A stretch of DNA of 64,000 nucleotides from Kutzneria sp044547355 (GCF_044547355.1 NZ_JBIUAG010000021.1:62001-126000); one strand, 5' to 3'; counted from the stretch's first letter, positions 30,682 to 39,433 are shown. Translations and numbers: made by a program. The notes: generated by a model not told the origin, from the letters alone.

Positions 30682-31137
30682 ATGCTGCCCGCGTTCGCCC
30701 CCGACGAGATCCGCATCGACCAGCCCACCCGGGAGGCCCGGCTGAAGTGGGTGATGGTCGTGGACCGCGACCTCAACCCCGGCCTGATCGCCAACGCCGT
30801 CGGCTGCCTGGCCGCCGCGGTCGGCCACGCCGTCCCGACCCTGCTCGGCCCCGGCGGCGAGGACGCCGTCGGCCGGTTCCACCCCGGCCTGCCGTGGACC
30901 GGCTGCTCGATCCTGGCCGCCGGCCGCGACAAGGTCGCCGCGGTGCGGGCCAAGGCGATCGACAAGATCGGCGTGCACGTGGTCGACATGCCGGAACCCG
31001 CCCAGACCAGCCGCGTGTACCAGGACTACCTGGACACGCTGGCCAAGTCGGACGGGCTCCGCTACTACGCGATCAGCCTGGTGGGGCCGCGCAATCTGGT
31101 CGACAAGCTGGTGGGCGGGCTACGCCTGCTGCACTGA
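30682..31137 (+). CDS. DUF2000 family protein
   Basis: A 151-residue protein matching DUF2000, a group related in fold to peptidyl-tRNA hydrolase 2. Conserved segments are KWVMVVDRDLNPGLIANAVGCL near residue 22 and YYAISLVGPRNLVDKLVG near the C-terminus. The biochemical role is not established. Homologues are frequently divergent from an Lrp gene, as here, which suggests a role tied to amino acid signals. Its last 18 bases overlap the end of the convergent membrane protein gene. Confidence 0.7.
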   Translation: MLPAFAPDEIRIDQPTREARLKWVMVVDRDLNPGLIANAVGCLAAAVGHAVPTLLGPGGEDAVGRFHPGLPWTGCSILAAGRDKVAAVRAKAIDKIGVHVVDMPEPAQTSRVYQDYLDTLAKSDGLRYYAISLVGPRNLVDKLVGGLRLLH

Positions 31138-31749
31138 CTCGGCCGCCTCCCGCTGGGCGGCCCACCGGCGGCGCACCAGGAAGATCGCCAGGAAGCCGAG
31201 GCCGACGATACCCAGCCCGACCACGTCGGACAGGGCCAGGTACACCGTGGTCGGCAGGGTCAGCGCCATCACCACGGTGGCCGCGGCCGACAGCGTCAGC
31301 ATGCCGCCGATGAGCAGCGTGGTCACCGTCGACTGGTGGTGGTTGGGCAGCCGCCGGTTCGGGTTGCGGCGGGCCAGATACCGGAAGATCACCCCGATCA
31401 GCGGGCGGCCGATCAGCGCGGACAGCAGGAAGATCACCCCGACCGGACCGGTGATCAACACGCCCTTGATCTTCACGATGAAGCCGTCGCCGCCGGTGAG
31501 CAGCTGCACCACGACCGCCACGACAAAGCCGATCACCGACATCACGCCGATCGCGTTCACCTTGCGGCGCACCAGGAATCCGCCCACGGTCATCAGCAGC
31601 GGGATCGCACCGGCCACCACCAGCGCCGAGACGTCGCTGGCGAAGTAGGGCCGCACCAGGGTGTACACCACCAGCGGCACCACCGCGTTGAACGCGATGC
31701 TCGGCAGAAGGCTGCGCAACTGCACGGATTGCGGCGCCTGCGTGCTCAT
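31120..31749 (-). CDS. VC0807-like integral membrane protein
   Basis: A 209-residue protein with five or six hydrophobic segments: FNAVVPLVVYTLV, ALVVAGAIPLLMTVG, MSVIGFVVAVVVQLL, TGPVGVIFLLSALI, LLIGGMLTLSAAAT and VVGLGIVGLGFLAIFLV. The general pattern fits the VC0807 family of unknown function. The ATG at 31749 is chosen over the longer frame to 31881 because GGAGGAAG lies seven bases upstream. No catalytic motif is visible. Confidence 0.6.
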   Translation of the reverse strand: MSTQAPQSVQLRSLLPSIAFNAVVPLVVYTLVRPYFASDVSALVVAGAIPLLMTVGGFLVRRKVNAIGVMSVIGFVVAVVVQLLTGGDGFIVKIKGVLITGPVGVIFLLSALIGRPLIGVIFRYLARRNPNRRLPNHHQSTVTTLLIGGMLTLSAAATVVMALTLPTTVYLALSDVVGLGIVGLGFLAIFLVRRRWAAQREAAESVQQA

Positions 31750-31862
31750 GGTTTCTTCCTCCCCAACTCCGGCTCTGACGCCGTACAGCGTCCCGCCGCG
31801 GCCGGCGGCGCCGCGTCGGAGCGGGGTTGGAGCTCGGGTGGAGAAACGGGGTTGAGACCCGC

Positions 31863-32486
31863 TCAACCCTGAGGTTGACAACGTTGCGCGGCGATGCCGC
31901 GGAACAGCCAGTGCAGCGCCTGGTCGTAGAGCTCGGCCGACACCGAGTCGGGGTCGACGCGCCGCTGCCGCACCAGCCCGGCGAACATCGCCGCCACCAC
32001 CACCGACACCGGCACGTCGAGATCGGTGACCGGCGGGTCCATCCGGCGCAGCGCCTCGCCGACGAGCTTCTCCAGCGCCTCGCGGGGCTCCCGCATGCGC
32101 TCGGCCAGGGCCGTCGCCACCTCCGGATTGCGCACCGAGTACAGCCAGAACTCGGCCTCCAGCAACGGAAAGTCCTCGTCGGCGGCCGCGACCAGCTGCC
32201 GCCCCAGCCCGTGCTTGCCCTCGGCCCGGTCGTCCATCAGGCGGGCCGACTCGGCGATCTGGTTGCGGCTGTGGGTGGACAGCAACTCCACGAACAGCTC
32301 GTCCTTGTTGGCGAAGTTGGAGTAGAAGGCGCCGATGGAGAACCCGGCCGTCTCGGCGATCTCCTCCACCGACGCCCCGGCGAAGCCCTTGCGCGCGAAG
32401 ACCTCGGCCGCCGCGTCCAGCAGCAGGGTCCGGGTGCGGGCCTTGGCCTCGGCCCGGGTGAGCCGTCGTCGGGGCTGCACGTCCAT
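31863..32486 (-). CDS. TetR family regulator of the ferredoxin-P450 operon
   Basis: A 207-residue TetR protein. The helix-turn-helix covers residues about 15-62 (GASVEEIAETAGFSIGAFYSNF). The rest is the ligand domain, with WLYSVRNPEVATALAERMR as in regulators of P450 or efflux genes. It is divergent from the ferredoxin gene. A TAAATT box (32500-32495 on the minus strand) lies eight bases before the ATG, so its transcript may be nearly leaderless. It probably binds the half-sites at 32521-32550. Confidence 0.85.
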   Translation of the reverse strand: MDVQPRRRLTRAEAKARTRTLLLDAAAEVFARKGFAGASVEEIAETAGFSIGAFYSNFANKDELFVELLSTHSRNQIAESARLMDDRAEGKHGLGRQLVAAADEDFPLLEAEFWLYSVRNPEVATALAERMREPREALEKLVGEALRRMDPPVTDLDVPVSVVVAAMFAGLVRQRRVDPDSVSAELYDQALHWLFRGIAAQRCQPQG

Positions 32487-32520
32487 GACCAGGGAATTTA
32501 GCACGCCCTCGACATCTGGG

Positions 32521-32562
32521 TAGGATCTCATATTGACATAGTGACTCCTATCCGAATAGCTT
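32521..32562 (+). promoter_or_regulatory. Promoter/operator of the ferredoxin-P450-BVMO operon
   Basis: TTGACA at 32533-32538 and TAGCTT at 32557-32562 are 18 bases apart. The half-sites TAGGA (32521-32525) and TCCTA (32546-32550) flank the -35 box symmetrically, which fits repression by the divergent TetR. A second small inverted repeat, CCGAA/TTCGG (32552-32565), covers the -10 box. Confidence 0.6.
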
Positions 32563-32587
32563 CGGTTACGGGAGAGAGGGGGTGCCC

Positions 32588-32803
32588 ATGAGCACTCGAC
32601 TGGTCGTGGACCTGAACCGCTGCCAGAACTACGGGCAGTGCGTCTACGCGGCGCCGTCGGTGTTCCGGTTCCACAGCGAGGAGACGCTGGAGTACGACTA
32701 CGAGCCCGGCGACCACGTGCGCGACCAGGTGGAACGGGCCGCCGCGGCGTGCCCGGTGCAGGCCATCGCGCTGGACCGGGCCACCGAGGAGCTGCCCCGA
32801 TGA
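32588..32803 (+). CDS. 3Fe-4S ferredoxin
   Basis: A 71-residue ferredoxin of the kind that serves bacterial P450s. Cys12 and Cys18 (RCQNYGQC) and the later ACPVQAI cysteine are the three cluster ligands; the CxxxxxC spacing instead of CxxCxxC indicates a 3Fe-4S cluster. The ATG at 32588 has GAGAGGG at the right distance; GTG at 32582 is an alternative. The stop overlaps the reductase start (ATGA). It carries electrons from the reductase to the P450 encoded two genes downstream. Confidence 0.9.
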   Translation: MSTRLVVDLNRCQNYGQCVYAAPSVFRFHSEETLEYDYEPGDHVRDQVERAAAACPVQAIALDRATEELPR

Positions 32804-34077
32804 ACCGCATCGTGATCGTCGGCGCTTCGCTGGCCGGGCTGCGCGCGGCCGAGGCGCTGCGGGACGAGGGCTTCACCGGCGAGCTGACCGTGATCGGCGA
32901 CGAGCCGCACGCCCCGTACGACCGGCCGCCGCTGTCCAAGGCGGTGCTGTCGGGCTGGCTGGACACCGACCACGTCACGCTGCCCCGGCTGCGCAACGTC
33001 GCCGCCACCTGGCTGCTCGGCGTCGCCGCCACCGGGCTCGACCTGCGGGAACGCCAGGTCCGGCTGGCCGACGGCCGCCGGATCGCCTTCGACGGCCTGG
33101 TGATCGCCACCGGCACGCGGGCCCGGCCGTGGCCCGTGCCGGAGGAAGCCGCCCTGCGGGGCGTGCACGTGCTGCGCGGCCGCGACGACGCCGACCGGCT
33201 GCGCGCCGACCTGGCCGCCGGCCCCGAGCGAGTGCTGGTCATCGGCGGCGGGTTCACCGGCTCCGAAGTCGCCGGCGGCTGCCGTGAACTCGGCCTGAAC
33301 GTGACGTTGACGCACCGCGGGGTCGCCCCGATGTCCAGCGCGCTGGGCGGCACGGTCGCCCGGTTCGCCGCCGACGTGCAGCGCGCGGCCGGCGTCGACC
33401 TGCGGCTGGAGACCACGGTGACCAAGCTCGACGGCGCCGGCCGGTTGCACCGGGCCTGGCTGTCCGACGGCACGGCAGTCGACGTCGACGTGGCCGTGAT
33501 CGCCCTCGGCGCAGTGTCCAATGTGGAATGGATCGCCGGCTCGGGTCTCCTGGCCGACGGCCGCGGGGCCGTCTGCGACACCACGGGCCGGGCGCTGACC
33601 GCCGACGGTTCGGTGGCCGACGGGGTGTTCGTCGCCGGCGACGTGGCCCGGTGGCCGCATCCGCTGTACCCCGGCGACCTGGTCCGCCTCGACCACTGGG
33701 GCAATGCCGTGTCGCAGGCCAGGACCGTCGCGCACAACCTGGTGCACAACGGCCACCGCCGCCACGACGAGCTGCCGGCGTTCTGGTCCAACCAGTTCGG
33801 CGTGAACCTGAAGTCGGTCGGCCTGCCCACCTACGGCGACGAGGTCGTCGTCACCCAAGGATCCTTGCCAGCCAACAAGTTCGTCGCGGTGTACGGCCGC
33901 GAGGGCCGCACCGTCGCCGCGGTGGCGGTCAACGCCCCGCGCCAGCTCGACGGCTACGCCGACCTGATCACGGCCGGCGCGGCCTTCCCGCCGGTGATCA
34001 ACGCGCCCGACGGGCCCGCCGTCGCGTCCGTTGTGGACGCCGAGTTTCCCCAACCCCTTGTCGCGGCAGTGAGGTAG
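32800..34077 (+). CDS. NAD(P)H-dependent ferredoxin reductase
   Basis: A 425-residue two-dinucleotide-fold flavoprotein of the putidaredoxin-reductase type. FAD-binding VIVGASLAGLRAAEAL is at residues 4-19, the NAD(P)H fold VIGGGFTGSEVA near 148, and the second FAD motif VFVAGDVARW near 277. It would take electrons from NAD(P)H and pass them to the 3Fe-4S ferredoxin encoded just upstream. It overlaps that gene by four bases and precedes the P450 gene by four bases, so one operon is clear. Confidence 0.9.
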   Translation: MNRIVIVGASLAGLRAAEALRDEGFTGELTVIGDEPHAPYDRPPLSKAVLSGWLDTDHVTLPRLRNVAATWLLGVAATGLDLRERQVRLADGRRIAFDGLVIATGTRARPWPVPEEAALRGVHVLRGRDDADRLRADLAAGPERVLVIGGGFTGSEVAGGCRELGLNVTLTHRGVAPMSSALGGTVARFAADVQRAAGVDLRLETTVTKLDGAGRLHRAWLSDGTAVDVDVAVIALGAVSNVEWIAGSGLLADGRGAVCDTTGRALTADGSVADGVFVAGDVARWPHPLYPGDLVRLDHWGNAVSQARTVAHNLVHNGHRRHDELPAFWSNQFGVNLKSVGLPTYGDEVVVTQGSLPANKFVAVYGREGRTVAAVAVNAPRQLDGYADLITAGAAFPPVINAPDGPAVASVVDAEFPQPLVAAVR

Positions 34078-34081
34078 GACC

Positions 34082-35299
34082 ATGACCACCACGGAGACGC
34101 TGACCGCCGGCGACCTGATGTCGCGGACCCTGCGCCTGGACAGCCGGCCGAACCCGTATCCGCTGTACGAGCGGATGCTGGAGCTCCCGGTCACGCGGAT
34201 GCCCGACGGCACCTGGCTGGTCAGCCGGCACGAGGACATCAAGCGCGTGCTGCACGACCCCCGGATCAGCGCCAACCGGCTGGACCCGGACGACATCGAC
34301 CGCGGCGAGGCCAAGGCCCCGGCCTCGTTCCTGGTGCAGGACGCGCCCAGCCACGATCGCCTGCGCAAGCTGGTGATGGACCAGTTCGTGCCGCGGGTGA
34401 TCGGCATGCGCGACCACCTCGATGACCTGGTCGCCACCCTGCTCGACCAGCACGTCAGCGACGGCCCCGGCCGGCTCGACATCGTCGACGACCTGGCCTA
34501 TCCGTTGCCGGTCACGGTGATCTGCGAGCTGCTCGGCGTGCCGCAGGAGGACGAGCCGATCTTCGGCGAGTTCGCCCGCAAGCTGACCCGCGGCCTTGAC
34601 CCGGTGGAGGAGCCGAACGAGGCCGAGCTGCGCGAGCTGACCCAGGTCCGCAACGCGCTGATCGACTACCTGAACGGGCTGATCGAGGAGAAGTCCCGCA
34701 CGCCCGGCGACGACCTGCTGTCCGCGTTCATGCCGACCGATCCGACCGCGGACCGGCTGGGGCCGCTCGACCTGCGGGCCACGCTGGCGCTGCTGCTGAT
34801 CGCCGGCCACGAGACCACCGTGAACCTGATCACCAACGGCATGCTCACCCTGCTGCGCAACCCGGATGCGTTGGCCCGCCTGCGAAACGAGCCGGAGCTG
34901 GCCACCACGCTGGTCGAGGAGGTGCTGCGCTATGACCCGCCGGTGCAGATGACCGCGCGCAGCACCACCGCCGACATCGAGATCGGCGGGGTGCTGGTGC
35001 CGGCCGGTTCCGCGCTGCGCGTGATGCTGGCCGCCGGCAACCGGGACGCCTCCGTGTTCGCCGACGCCGACCGGTTCGTGCCGGACCGCCCCAACAACGC
35101 CCACCTCGGCTTCGGCGGCGGCATCCACTACTGCGTGGGCGCGATGCTGGCCCGCGCCGAGGCCCAGATCGCCCTGACCGCGCTGGCCCGGCGGCTGGAC
35201 AACCCGGGCCTGGTCGCGGATCCGCCGCCCTACCGCGAGAACGCCGTGCTGCGCGGCCCCGAGCATCTGCTGGTCTCGTTCGACCGCCTGCAAAAATGA
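34082..35299 (+). CDS. Cytochrome P450 with complete motifs
   Basis: A 405-residue soluble P450. The I-helix oxygen-activation motif AGHETT lies near residue 243. The ExxR motif is in EEVLRYDPPV, and the heme-binding loop FGGGIHYCVG has the cysteine ligand near residue 349. It hydroxylates an unknown substrate using electrons from the upstream ferredoxin pair. It lies between the reductase and the Baeyer-Villiger enzyme and overlaps the latter's ATG by four bases. In this context it probably oxidises an alicyclic or terpenoid-like compound to the alcohol or ketone used by the next enzyme. Confidence 0.92.
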   Translation: MTTTETLTAGDLMSRTLRLDSRPNPYPLYERMLELPVTRMPDGTWLVSRHEDIKRVLHDPRISANRLDPDDIDRGEAKAPASFLVQDAPSHDRLRKLVMDQFVPRVIGMRDHLDDLVATLLDQHVSDGPGRLDIVDDLAYPLPVTVICELLGVPQEDEPIFGEFARKLTRGLDPVEEPNEAELRELTQVRNALIDYLNGLIEEKSRTPGDDLLSAFMPTDPTADRLGPLDLRATLALLLIAGHETTVNLITNGMLTLLRNPDALARLRNEPELATTLVEEVLRYDPPVQMTARSTTADIEIGGVLVPAGSALRVMLAAGNRDASVFADADRFVPDRPNNAHLGFGGGIHYCVGAMLARAEAQIALTALARRLDNPGLVADPPPYRENAVLRGPEHLLVSFDRLQK

Positions 35300-37083
35300 G
35301 CACTGCGCAGGTTAGGCCGGCCACGGGCGTGGACATCACGTCGGTGCGCGAGAAGTACTTGGCGGAGCGGGACAAGCGGCTGCGGCCGGATGGCGCCAGC
35401 CAGTACGTGCGGCTGGCCGACGAGTTCGACATCGGCGATCCCTTCACGCCCGTGACCGAGCGGGAGCCGCTGGCCGAGCACACCACCGTGGTGTGCATCG
35501 GCGGCGGGTTCTCCGGTCTCGTCGTCGGCGCCCGGCTCAAGGAAGCCGGCGTCGAGGACGTGCGGATCATCGACAAGGCCGGCGACTTCGGCGGAACCTG
35601 GTACTGGAACCGGTATCCGGGCGCGCAGTGCGACACGACCTCGTACATCTACCTGCCGCTGCTCGAAGAGACCGGCCACATGCCGACCGAGAAGTACGCG
35701 CACGGCCCGGAGATCCTGGAGCACTGCCAGCGCATCGGCCAGCAGTACGACCTGTACGACCAGGCCTTGTTCCACACCGAGGTCACCGATCTGCGGTGGG
35801 ACGCCGACGAATCGCGGTGGGTCGTCAGCACCAACCGCGGCGACCGGCTGACCGCGCAGTTCGTGACCATGGGCATCGGGCCGCTGCACGTGCCCAAGCT
35901 GCCGGCCATCCCAGGCATCGGCGAGTTCGCCGGCCATTCGTTCCACACCAACCGCTGGGACTACGGCTACACCGGCGAGTCGCTGGAGAAGCTGGCCGAC
36001 AAGCGGGTCGCGATCATCGGCACCGGCGCGACCTCGGTGCAGGCCGTGCCCCGGCTGTCCGAGGCCTGCGGCGAGCTCTTCGTCATCCAGCGCACGCCGT
36101 CCTCTGTGGACGCCCGCGGCAACCGCCCGACCGACCCGGAGTGGTTCGCCGAGATGGCCACGCCGGGCTGGCAGCGGCGGCTGCTGGCCAACTTCGCCGA
36201 CGTCCTCGGCGGCGTCGCCACGCAGGACCTGATCCAGGACGGCTGGACCGAGCTCTCCTGGCAGCTGCGCAACGAGATGGCCACGCTGCCGGCCGGCGAG
36301 CGCACCATGGCGACGCGGATGACGCTGGCCGAGCGGGCCGACTACGAGAAGATGGACCAGATCCGCTCCCGGGTCGACACCATCGTCGCCGACCACGACA
36401 CCGCGCAACACCTCAAGGCCTGGTATCGCCGGCTGTGCAAGCGGCCCTGCTTCCACGACGAGTATCTCCAGTCCTTCAACAGTCCCAACACCCATCTCGT
36501 CGACACCGACGGCAAGGGGGTGGAGCGGATCACCGCCAAGGGCGTGGTCGCCGGCGGCCAGGAGTACGAGGTGGACTGTGTCATCTACGCGTCCGGCTTC
36601 GAGGTCAACACCGGCTTCACCCGGCGTTCGGGCTACGAGGTGACCGGCCGCGACGGCGTCACGCTGACTGACCGGTGGGCAGACGGAATGCGGACGCTGC
36701 ACGGCATGCACACCCGGGGCTTCCCCAATGCCTTTGTCGTGCAACCGTCCCAGGGCGCGAACCTCATCGCCAACGTGCCGAGCAACATCGTCGACTCCGC
36801 CGCGACGATCGCCGCCATCGTCGGGCACGCGGTGCGGGACGGCCTGCGTGAGGTCGAGGTCACCGCCGAGGCCGAGCAGGCCTGGGTCGACCTCGTGCAG
36901 ACCGCTCAGCCCTCGGCCATCGGCGGCCCGGACTGCACTCCCGGCTACTACAACAACGAAGGCCAGGACCAGGGATCGGCCGGGCTGCGGCTGGTCGGCT
37001 ATCCCGATGGTCCGGCGGCCTTCTTCCGCTACATCGAGCAATGGCGGGCAGCCGGCGCCTTCGAGGGTTTGGAGTTCCAGTGA
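35296..37083 (+). CDS. Baeyer-Villiger monooxygenase
   Basis: A 595-residue type I FAD/NADPH monooxygenase. The FAD motif GGGFSG is near residue 70 and DFGGTWYWNRYPGAQCD follows. The Baeyer-Villiger fingerprint FxGxxxHxxxW reads FAGHSFHTNRW near 211-221, and the NADPH fold GTGATSVQ is near 241. It should convert a ketone to an ester or lactone with O2. Length fits the cyclopentadecanone/steroid monooxygenase branch, which has an N-terminal extension as here. Its stop overlaps the ATG of an esterase remnant, the logical next enzyme of the pathway. Confidence 0.9.
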   Translation: MSTAQVRPATGVDITSVREKYLAERDKRLRPDGASQYVRLADEFDIGDPFTPVTEREPLAEHTTVVCIGGGFSGLVVGARLKEAGVEDVRIIDKAGDFGGTWYWNRYPGAQCDTTSYIYLPLLEETGHMPTEKYAHGPEILEHCQRIGQQYDLYDQALFHTEVTDLRWDADESRWVVSTNRGDRLTAQFVTMGIGPLHVPKLPAIPGIGEFAGHSFHTNRWDYGYTGESLEKLADKRVAIIGTGATSVQAVPRLSEACGELFVIQRTPSSVDARGNRPTDPEWFAEMATPGWQRRLLANFADVLGGVATQDLIQDGWTELSWQLRNEMATLPAGERTMATRMTLAERADYEKMDQIRSRVDTIVADHDTAQHLKAWYRRLCKRPCFHDEYLQSFNSPNTHLVDTDGKGVERITAKGVVAGGQEYEVDCVIYASGFEVNTGFTRRSGYEVTGRDGVTLTDRWADGMRTLHGMHTRGFPNAFVVQPSQGANLIANVPSNIVDSAATIAAIVGHAVRDGLREVEVTAEAEQAWVDLVQTAQPSAIGGPDCTPGYYNNEGQDQGSAGLRLVGYPDGPAAFFRYIEQWRAAGAFEGLEFQ

Positions 37084-37190
37084 TGGTCGGCACCACCGGC
37101 GGCCGAGTTCGCGGCGTCGCCCGCGACGGCGATTCCGGCTGGCCCCGGGGAACGGTCTTCCGCATCGGCACTTCCGAAGAGGGGCAATGA
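37083..37190 (+). pseudogene. Carboxylesterase remnant with internal deletion
   Basis: A 35-codon frame starts at an ATG overlapping the Baeyer-Villiger stop (TGATG) and ends in a TGA overlapping the next ATG (ATGA). The first half, TTGGRVRGVARDG, matches the N-terminus of type-B carboxylesterases. The second half, after SGWPRG, does not continue that domain, so about 450 codons appear to be lost without disturbing the operon overlaps. An intact esterase would hydrolyse the ester made by the Baeyer-Villiger enzyme. The family assignment rests on 13 residues. Confidence 0.5.
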
Positions 37191-37332
37191 TGCTCGCCGA
37201 GCCGGAACCGGCCGACGACAAGGTCCGCATCGCGTCCGCGCACCGGCGTGTGTCTGCCCGACCTGCACCTGATCGACAGCTCGCTGCCGCTGACCGGCAG
37301 GCCCGTGACGCTCGGCCACGAGGTCGCCGAGG
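37187..37332 (+). pseudogene. Zinc alcohol dehydrogenase remnant, frameshifted and truncated
   Basis: The ATG at 37187 overlaps the previous stop. The frame starts like a medium-chain zinc alcohol dehydrogenase (EPADDKVRIASA). One extra base near 37241 shifts it; in the next frame TGVCLPDLHLID and TLGHEVAEAS continue the domain, including a catalytic zinc cysteine and the GHE zinc site. Homology stops at about 37330, where the convergent response-regulator gene begins, so about 280 codons are lost. The intact enzyme would supply the ketone for the Baeyer-Villiger step. Confidence 0.65.
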
Positions 37333-37983
37333 CTAGCGCACCGACCCGGTCTCCCAGGCCCAGATCGCCACCTCGGTCCGGTTGCGGGCGGCCAGTTTCC
37401 GTTGCACGGCCCCGAGGTGCGTCTTCACCGTGGACAGGGAGATCACCAGCTCGGCGGCGATCTCGGCGTTGGTGCGGCCGCGGGCCACCAGCTGGACGAC
37501 GTCGAACTCGCGCTCCGTCAACGGTTCCAGCGGCTTGCGGTCGGTCCGAGGGGCGGCGAAGTGGGCCAGCAGCCGGGTGGTGATCGAGGGCGACACCAGG
37601 GCCTCGCCGTTGGCGGCGGCGTGCACGGCCTCGATCAGCAGGCCCGGCCCCGCGTCCTTGAGCAGGAAGCCGCAGGCCCCGGCGCGCAGCGCGGCGTGCA
37701 CGTTCTCGTCCAGGTCGAAGGTCGTGACCACCACCACCCGCAACGGATCCGGCACGTCCGGACCGGCCAGCAGCCGGGTCGCCTGCAACCCGTCGATCAT
37801 GGGCATGCGGATGTCCATCAGCGTCACGTCCGGGCGCAGCTCGCGGGCCATCGACACCGCCTGCCGGCCGTCGGCCGCCTCGCCGACGACCTCGATGTCC
37901 TTCTCCCCGTTGAGGATCAGCCGGAACCCGGTCCGCACCATCGCCTGGTCGTCGGCGACCAGCACCCGCAGGCTCACGTTCAC
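37333..37983 (-). CDS. NarL/LuxR-type response regulator
   Basis: A 216-residue response regulator. The receiver domain (residues 5-122) has the acidic pair DD near the N-terminus, phospho-acceptor Asp57 in TLMDIRMP and the KDAG switch lysine. The C-terminal LuxR-type helix-turn-helix (about 150-210) contains REFDVVQLVARGRTNAEIAAEL. The GTG start lies inside the end of the sensor kinase gene (four-base overlap), so the pair is co-transcribed and coupled. Target genes are unknown. Confidence 0.92.
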   Translation of the reverse strand: MNVSLRVLVADDQAMVRTGFRLILNGEKDIEVVGEAADGRQAVSMARELRPDVTLMDIRMPMIDGLQATRLLAGPDVPDPLRVVVVTTFDLDENVHAALRAGACGFLLKDAGPGLLIEAVHAAANGEALVSPSITTRLLAHFAAPRTDRKPLEPLTEREFDVVQLVARGRTNAEIAAELVISLSTVKTHLGAVQRKLAARNRTEVAIWAWETGSVR

Positions 37984-39119
37984 ACCGTTCTACTCAAAGG
38001 CAGTCGCACGGACACCCGCCATCGCTGTCCCGGGGCCGCGCCGGCCAGCAGACTACCGCCCAGCGCGTCGACCCGCTCCGCCATGCCGACCAGGCCGTAG
38101 CCGCGGTCGCCGCCGGACACCGCCCGCACGCCGTCGTTGACCACCTCGACCACCAGCCAGTCGCCGTCCACCCGCACCTCGACGTCGACCTGTCGGGCCT
38201 GCGGGGCGTGCCGATGCGCGTTGGTCACCGACTCCTGGATCACCCGGTGCACGGTGGTCGCCGCCTCCGGCGTCACCGCGAGCACGTCCAGTCCATCTTG
38301 GACGGTCAGCCGCGCGCCCGGCGGCGCCGCTCGTTCGACGGCGTCCAGCAGGCCGGTGGGCGCGGCGCCAAGGCCGCCTTCGGTGCGCAACATTCCGACC
38401 AGCCTGCGCATCGCCGCCAGCGCCTCCGTGCCGGCCTGCTCGATCTCGCCGAACACCTCGTCCCGCTCCGGCGCGACCCGGCGGCCGGCCTGGGCCAGCA
38501 CCACCACGCCGGTGACGTGGTGCGCCACCAGGTCGTGCAACTCCCGGGCCAGCAGCAGCCGTTCGCCCACCCGGACCTCGGACAACGCGCTCTTGCGCCG
38601 GAAATCCGCGTCCCGCAACAGCAATCCGACCGCCAGCGCGCCGCCCCACACCACCGCCGTCGGCACCGCCACCAGTCCGCCGAAGCCGTACCGGAGCAGC
38701 GCCTGCGCGATCATCGCCACCGCACCGGCCGCGACCACGACAACCGCCGGCACCGTCGCCAGCCGCCGGGCGGCCGAGCCGACCAGCAACGCCAACGCCA
38801 GCAACTCGGTCAGACCCAGCTCCATCGGCAGCGGCTCCCCCAACGCCGCCGACGCCACAAAGGCCCCCGTGCCGAGCAGCGACAGCGCCGCCACCACGCA
38901 GCCCAGCACCAGCACCCGGTTCGGGAACCGCCGGCGCAGCACCGCCAACAGCGCCACCGCCGTCGACTGCCCCGGCGCCAGCTCGAAGGCCACCTCGCCG
39001 ATCAGCCCCGGCGGCAGGCCCGCGTGCACCGCCCAGCCGATGTCCACGGCCAACAGCAGGCCGAGCGCCAGGCACTCGGCCACCATCGGGCCCCGACGGC
39101 CCGTCCAGCCGTGACTCAC
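37980..39119 (-). CDS. Two-component sensor histidine kinase, NarX-like HisKA_3 type
   Basis: A 379-residue membrane kinase. Five or six hydrophobic segments fill residues 10-165 and no large external sensor domain is present, so it may sense the membrane itself. The phosphorylation site is in ARELHDLVAHHVTGVV (His near 194). The ATPase domain has QESVTNAHRHA (N box) near 295 and GYGLVGMAERV (G box). It phosphorylates the response regulator encoded next to it. Similar pairs in actinomycetes respond to cell-envelope stress, but the signal here is unknown. Confidence 0.9.
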   Translation of the reverse strand: MSHGWTGRRGPMVAECLALGLLLAVDIGWAVHAGLPPGLIGEVAFELAPGQSTAVALLAVLRRRFPNRVLVLGCVVAALSLLGTGAFVASAALGEPLPMELGLTELLALALLVGSAARRLATVPAVVVVAAGAVAMIAQALLRYGFGGLVAVPTAVVWGGALAVGLLLRDADFRRKSALSEVRVGERLLLARELHDLVAHHVTGVVVLAQAGRRVAPERDEVFGEIEQAGTEALAAMRRLVGMLRTEGGLGAAPTGLLDAVERAAPPGARLTVQDGLDVLAVTPEAATTVHRVIQESVTNAHRHAPQARQVDVEVRVDGDWLVVEVVNDGVRAVSGGDRGYGLVGMAERVDALGGSLLAGAAPGQRWRVSVRLPLSRTV

Positions 39120-39155
39120 GATCTCGATCCTGCCCTGGGAACCGGCCGCTCCACC

Positions 39156-39304
39156 TCAACCGAAAGTGCGATTCCGGGCCCGATGGGCTCGGACATTGGC
39201 GGCGTTGCCGCAGGTCGAGACGTCATGCCAGATCCGGCTGCCGTTGCGGGAGGTGTCGTGGAAGACGGCCGGGCAGCTCTCGTTGCGGCACAGCTTCAGC
39301 CGCC
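39156..39304 (-). pseudogene. CGNR zinc-finger protein, C-terminal fragment
   Basis: The last 47 codons of a CGNR-type regulator are present: LKLCRNESCPAVFHD and STCGNAANVRAHR contain the zinc-binding cysteines, and the normal CGNR motif reads CGNA here. The N-terminal ABATE/ligand domain (about 130 residues) is absent. In its place the start of a ketopantoate-reductase gene is joined about 39300, in another frame, so the finger is not translated from a normal start. Confidence 0.7.
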
Positions 39305-39433
39305 GCGCACCCGCTGTCTCAGCACCTCGGCCCGCCGCGGCCGGACCAGGAACGTCGCGTCCCGCCCGGCCTGCGCCAGCCGCACCCCGAACAGCCCGCC
39401 CGTCGCCCCCGCGCCGATCACCAGAACACGCAC
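39296..39433 (-). pseudogene. Ketopantoate reductase (PanE/ApbA) 5' fragment
   Basis: A GTG at 39433 with GGAGG eight bases upstream starts VLVIGAGATGGLFGVRLAQAG, the Rossmann motif of ketopantoate reductases. After 45 codons the frame stops (TGA 39296-39298), right where CGNR zinc-finger coding begins in a different frame. The complete enzyme would be about 300 residues. It appears to be a deletion fusion of two unrelated genes. Confidence 0.7.

Noticed and set aside
31863..33830. 655-codon frame continuing upstream of the TetR start
   Set aside because: The extension is antisense to the ferredoxin and reductase genes; the TetR domain begins at 32486.
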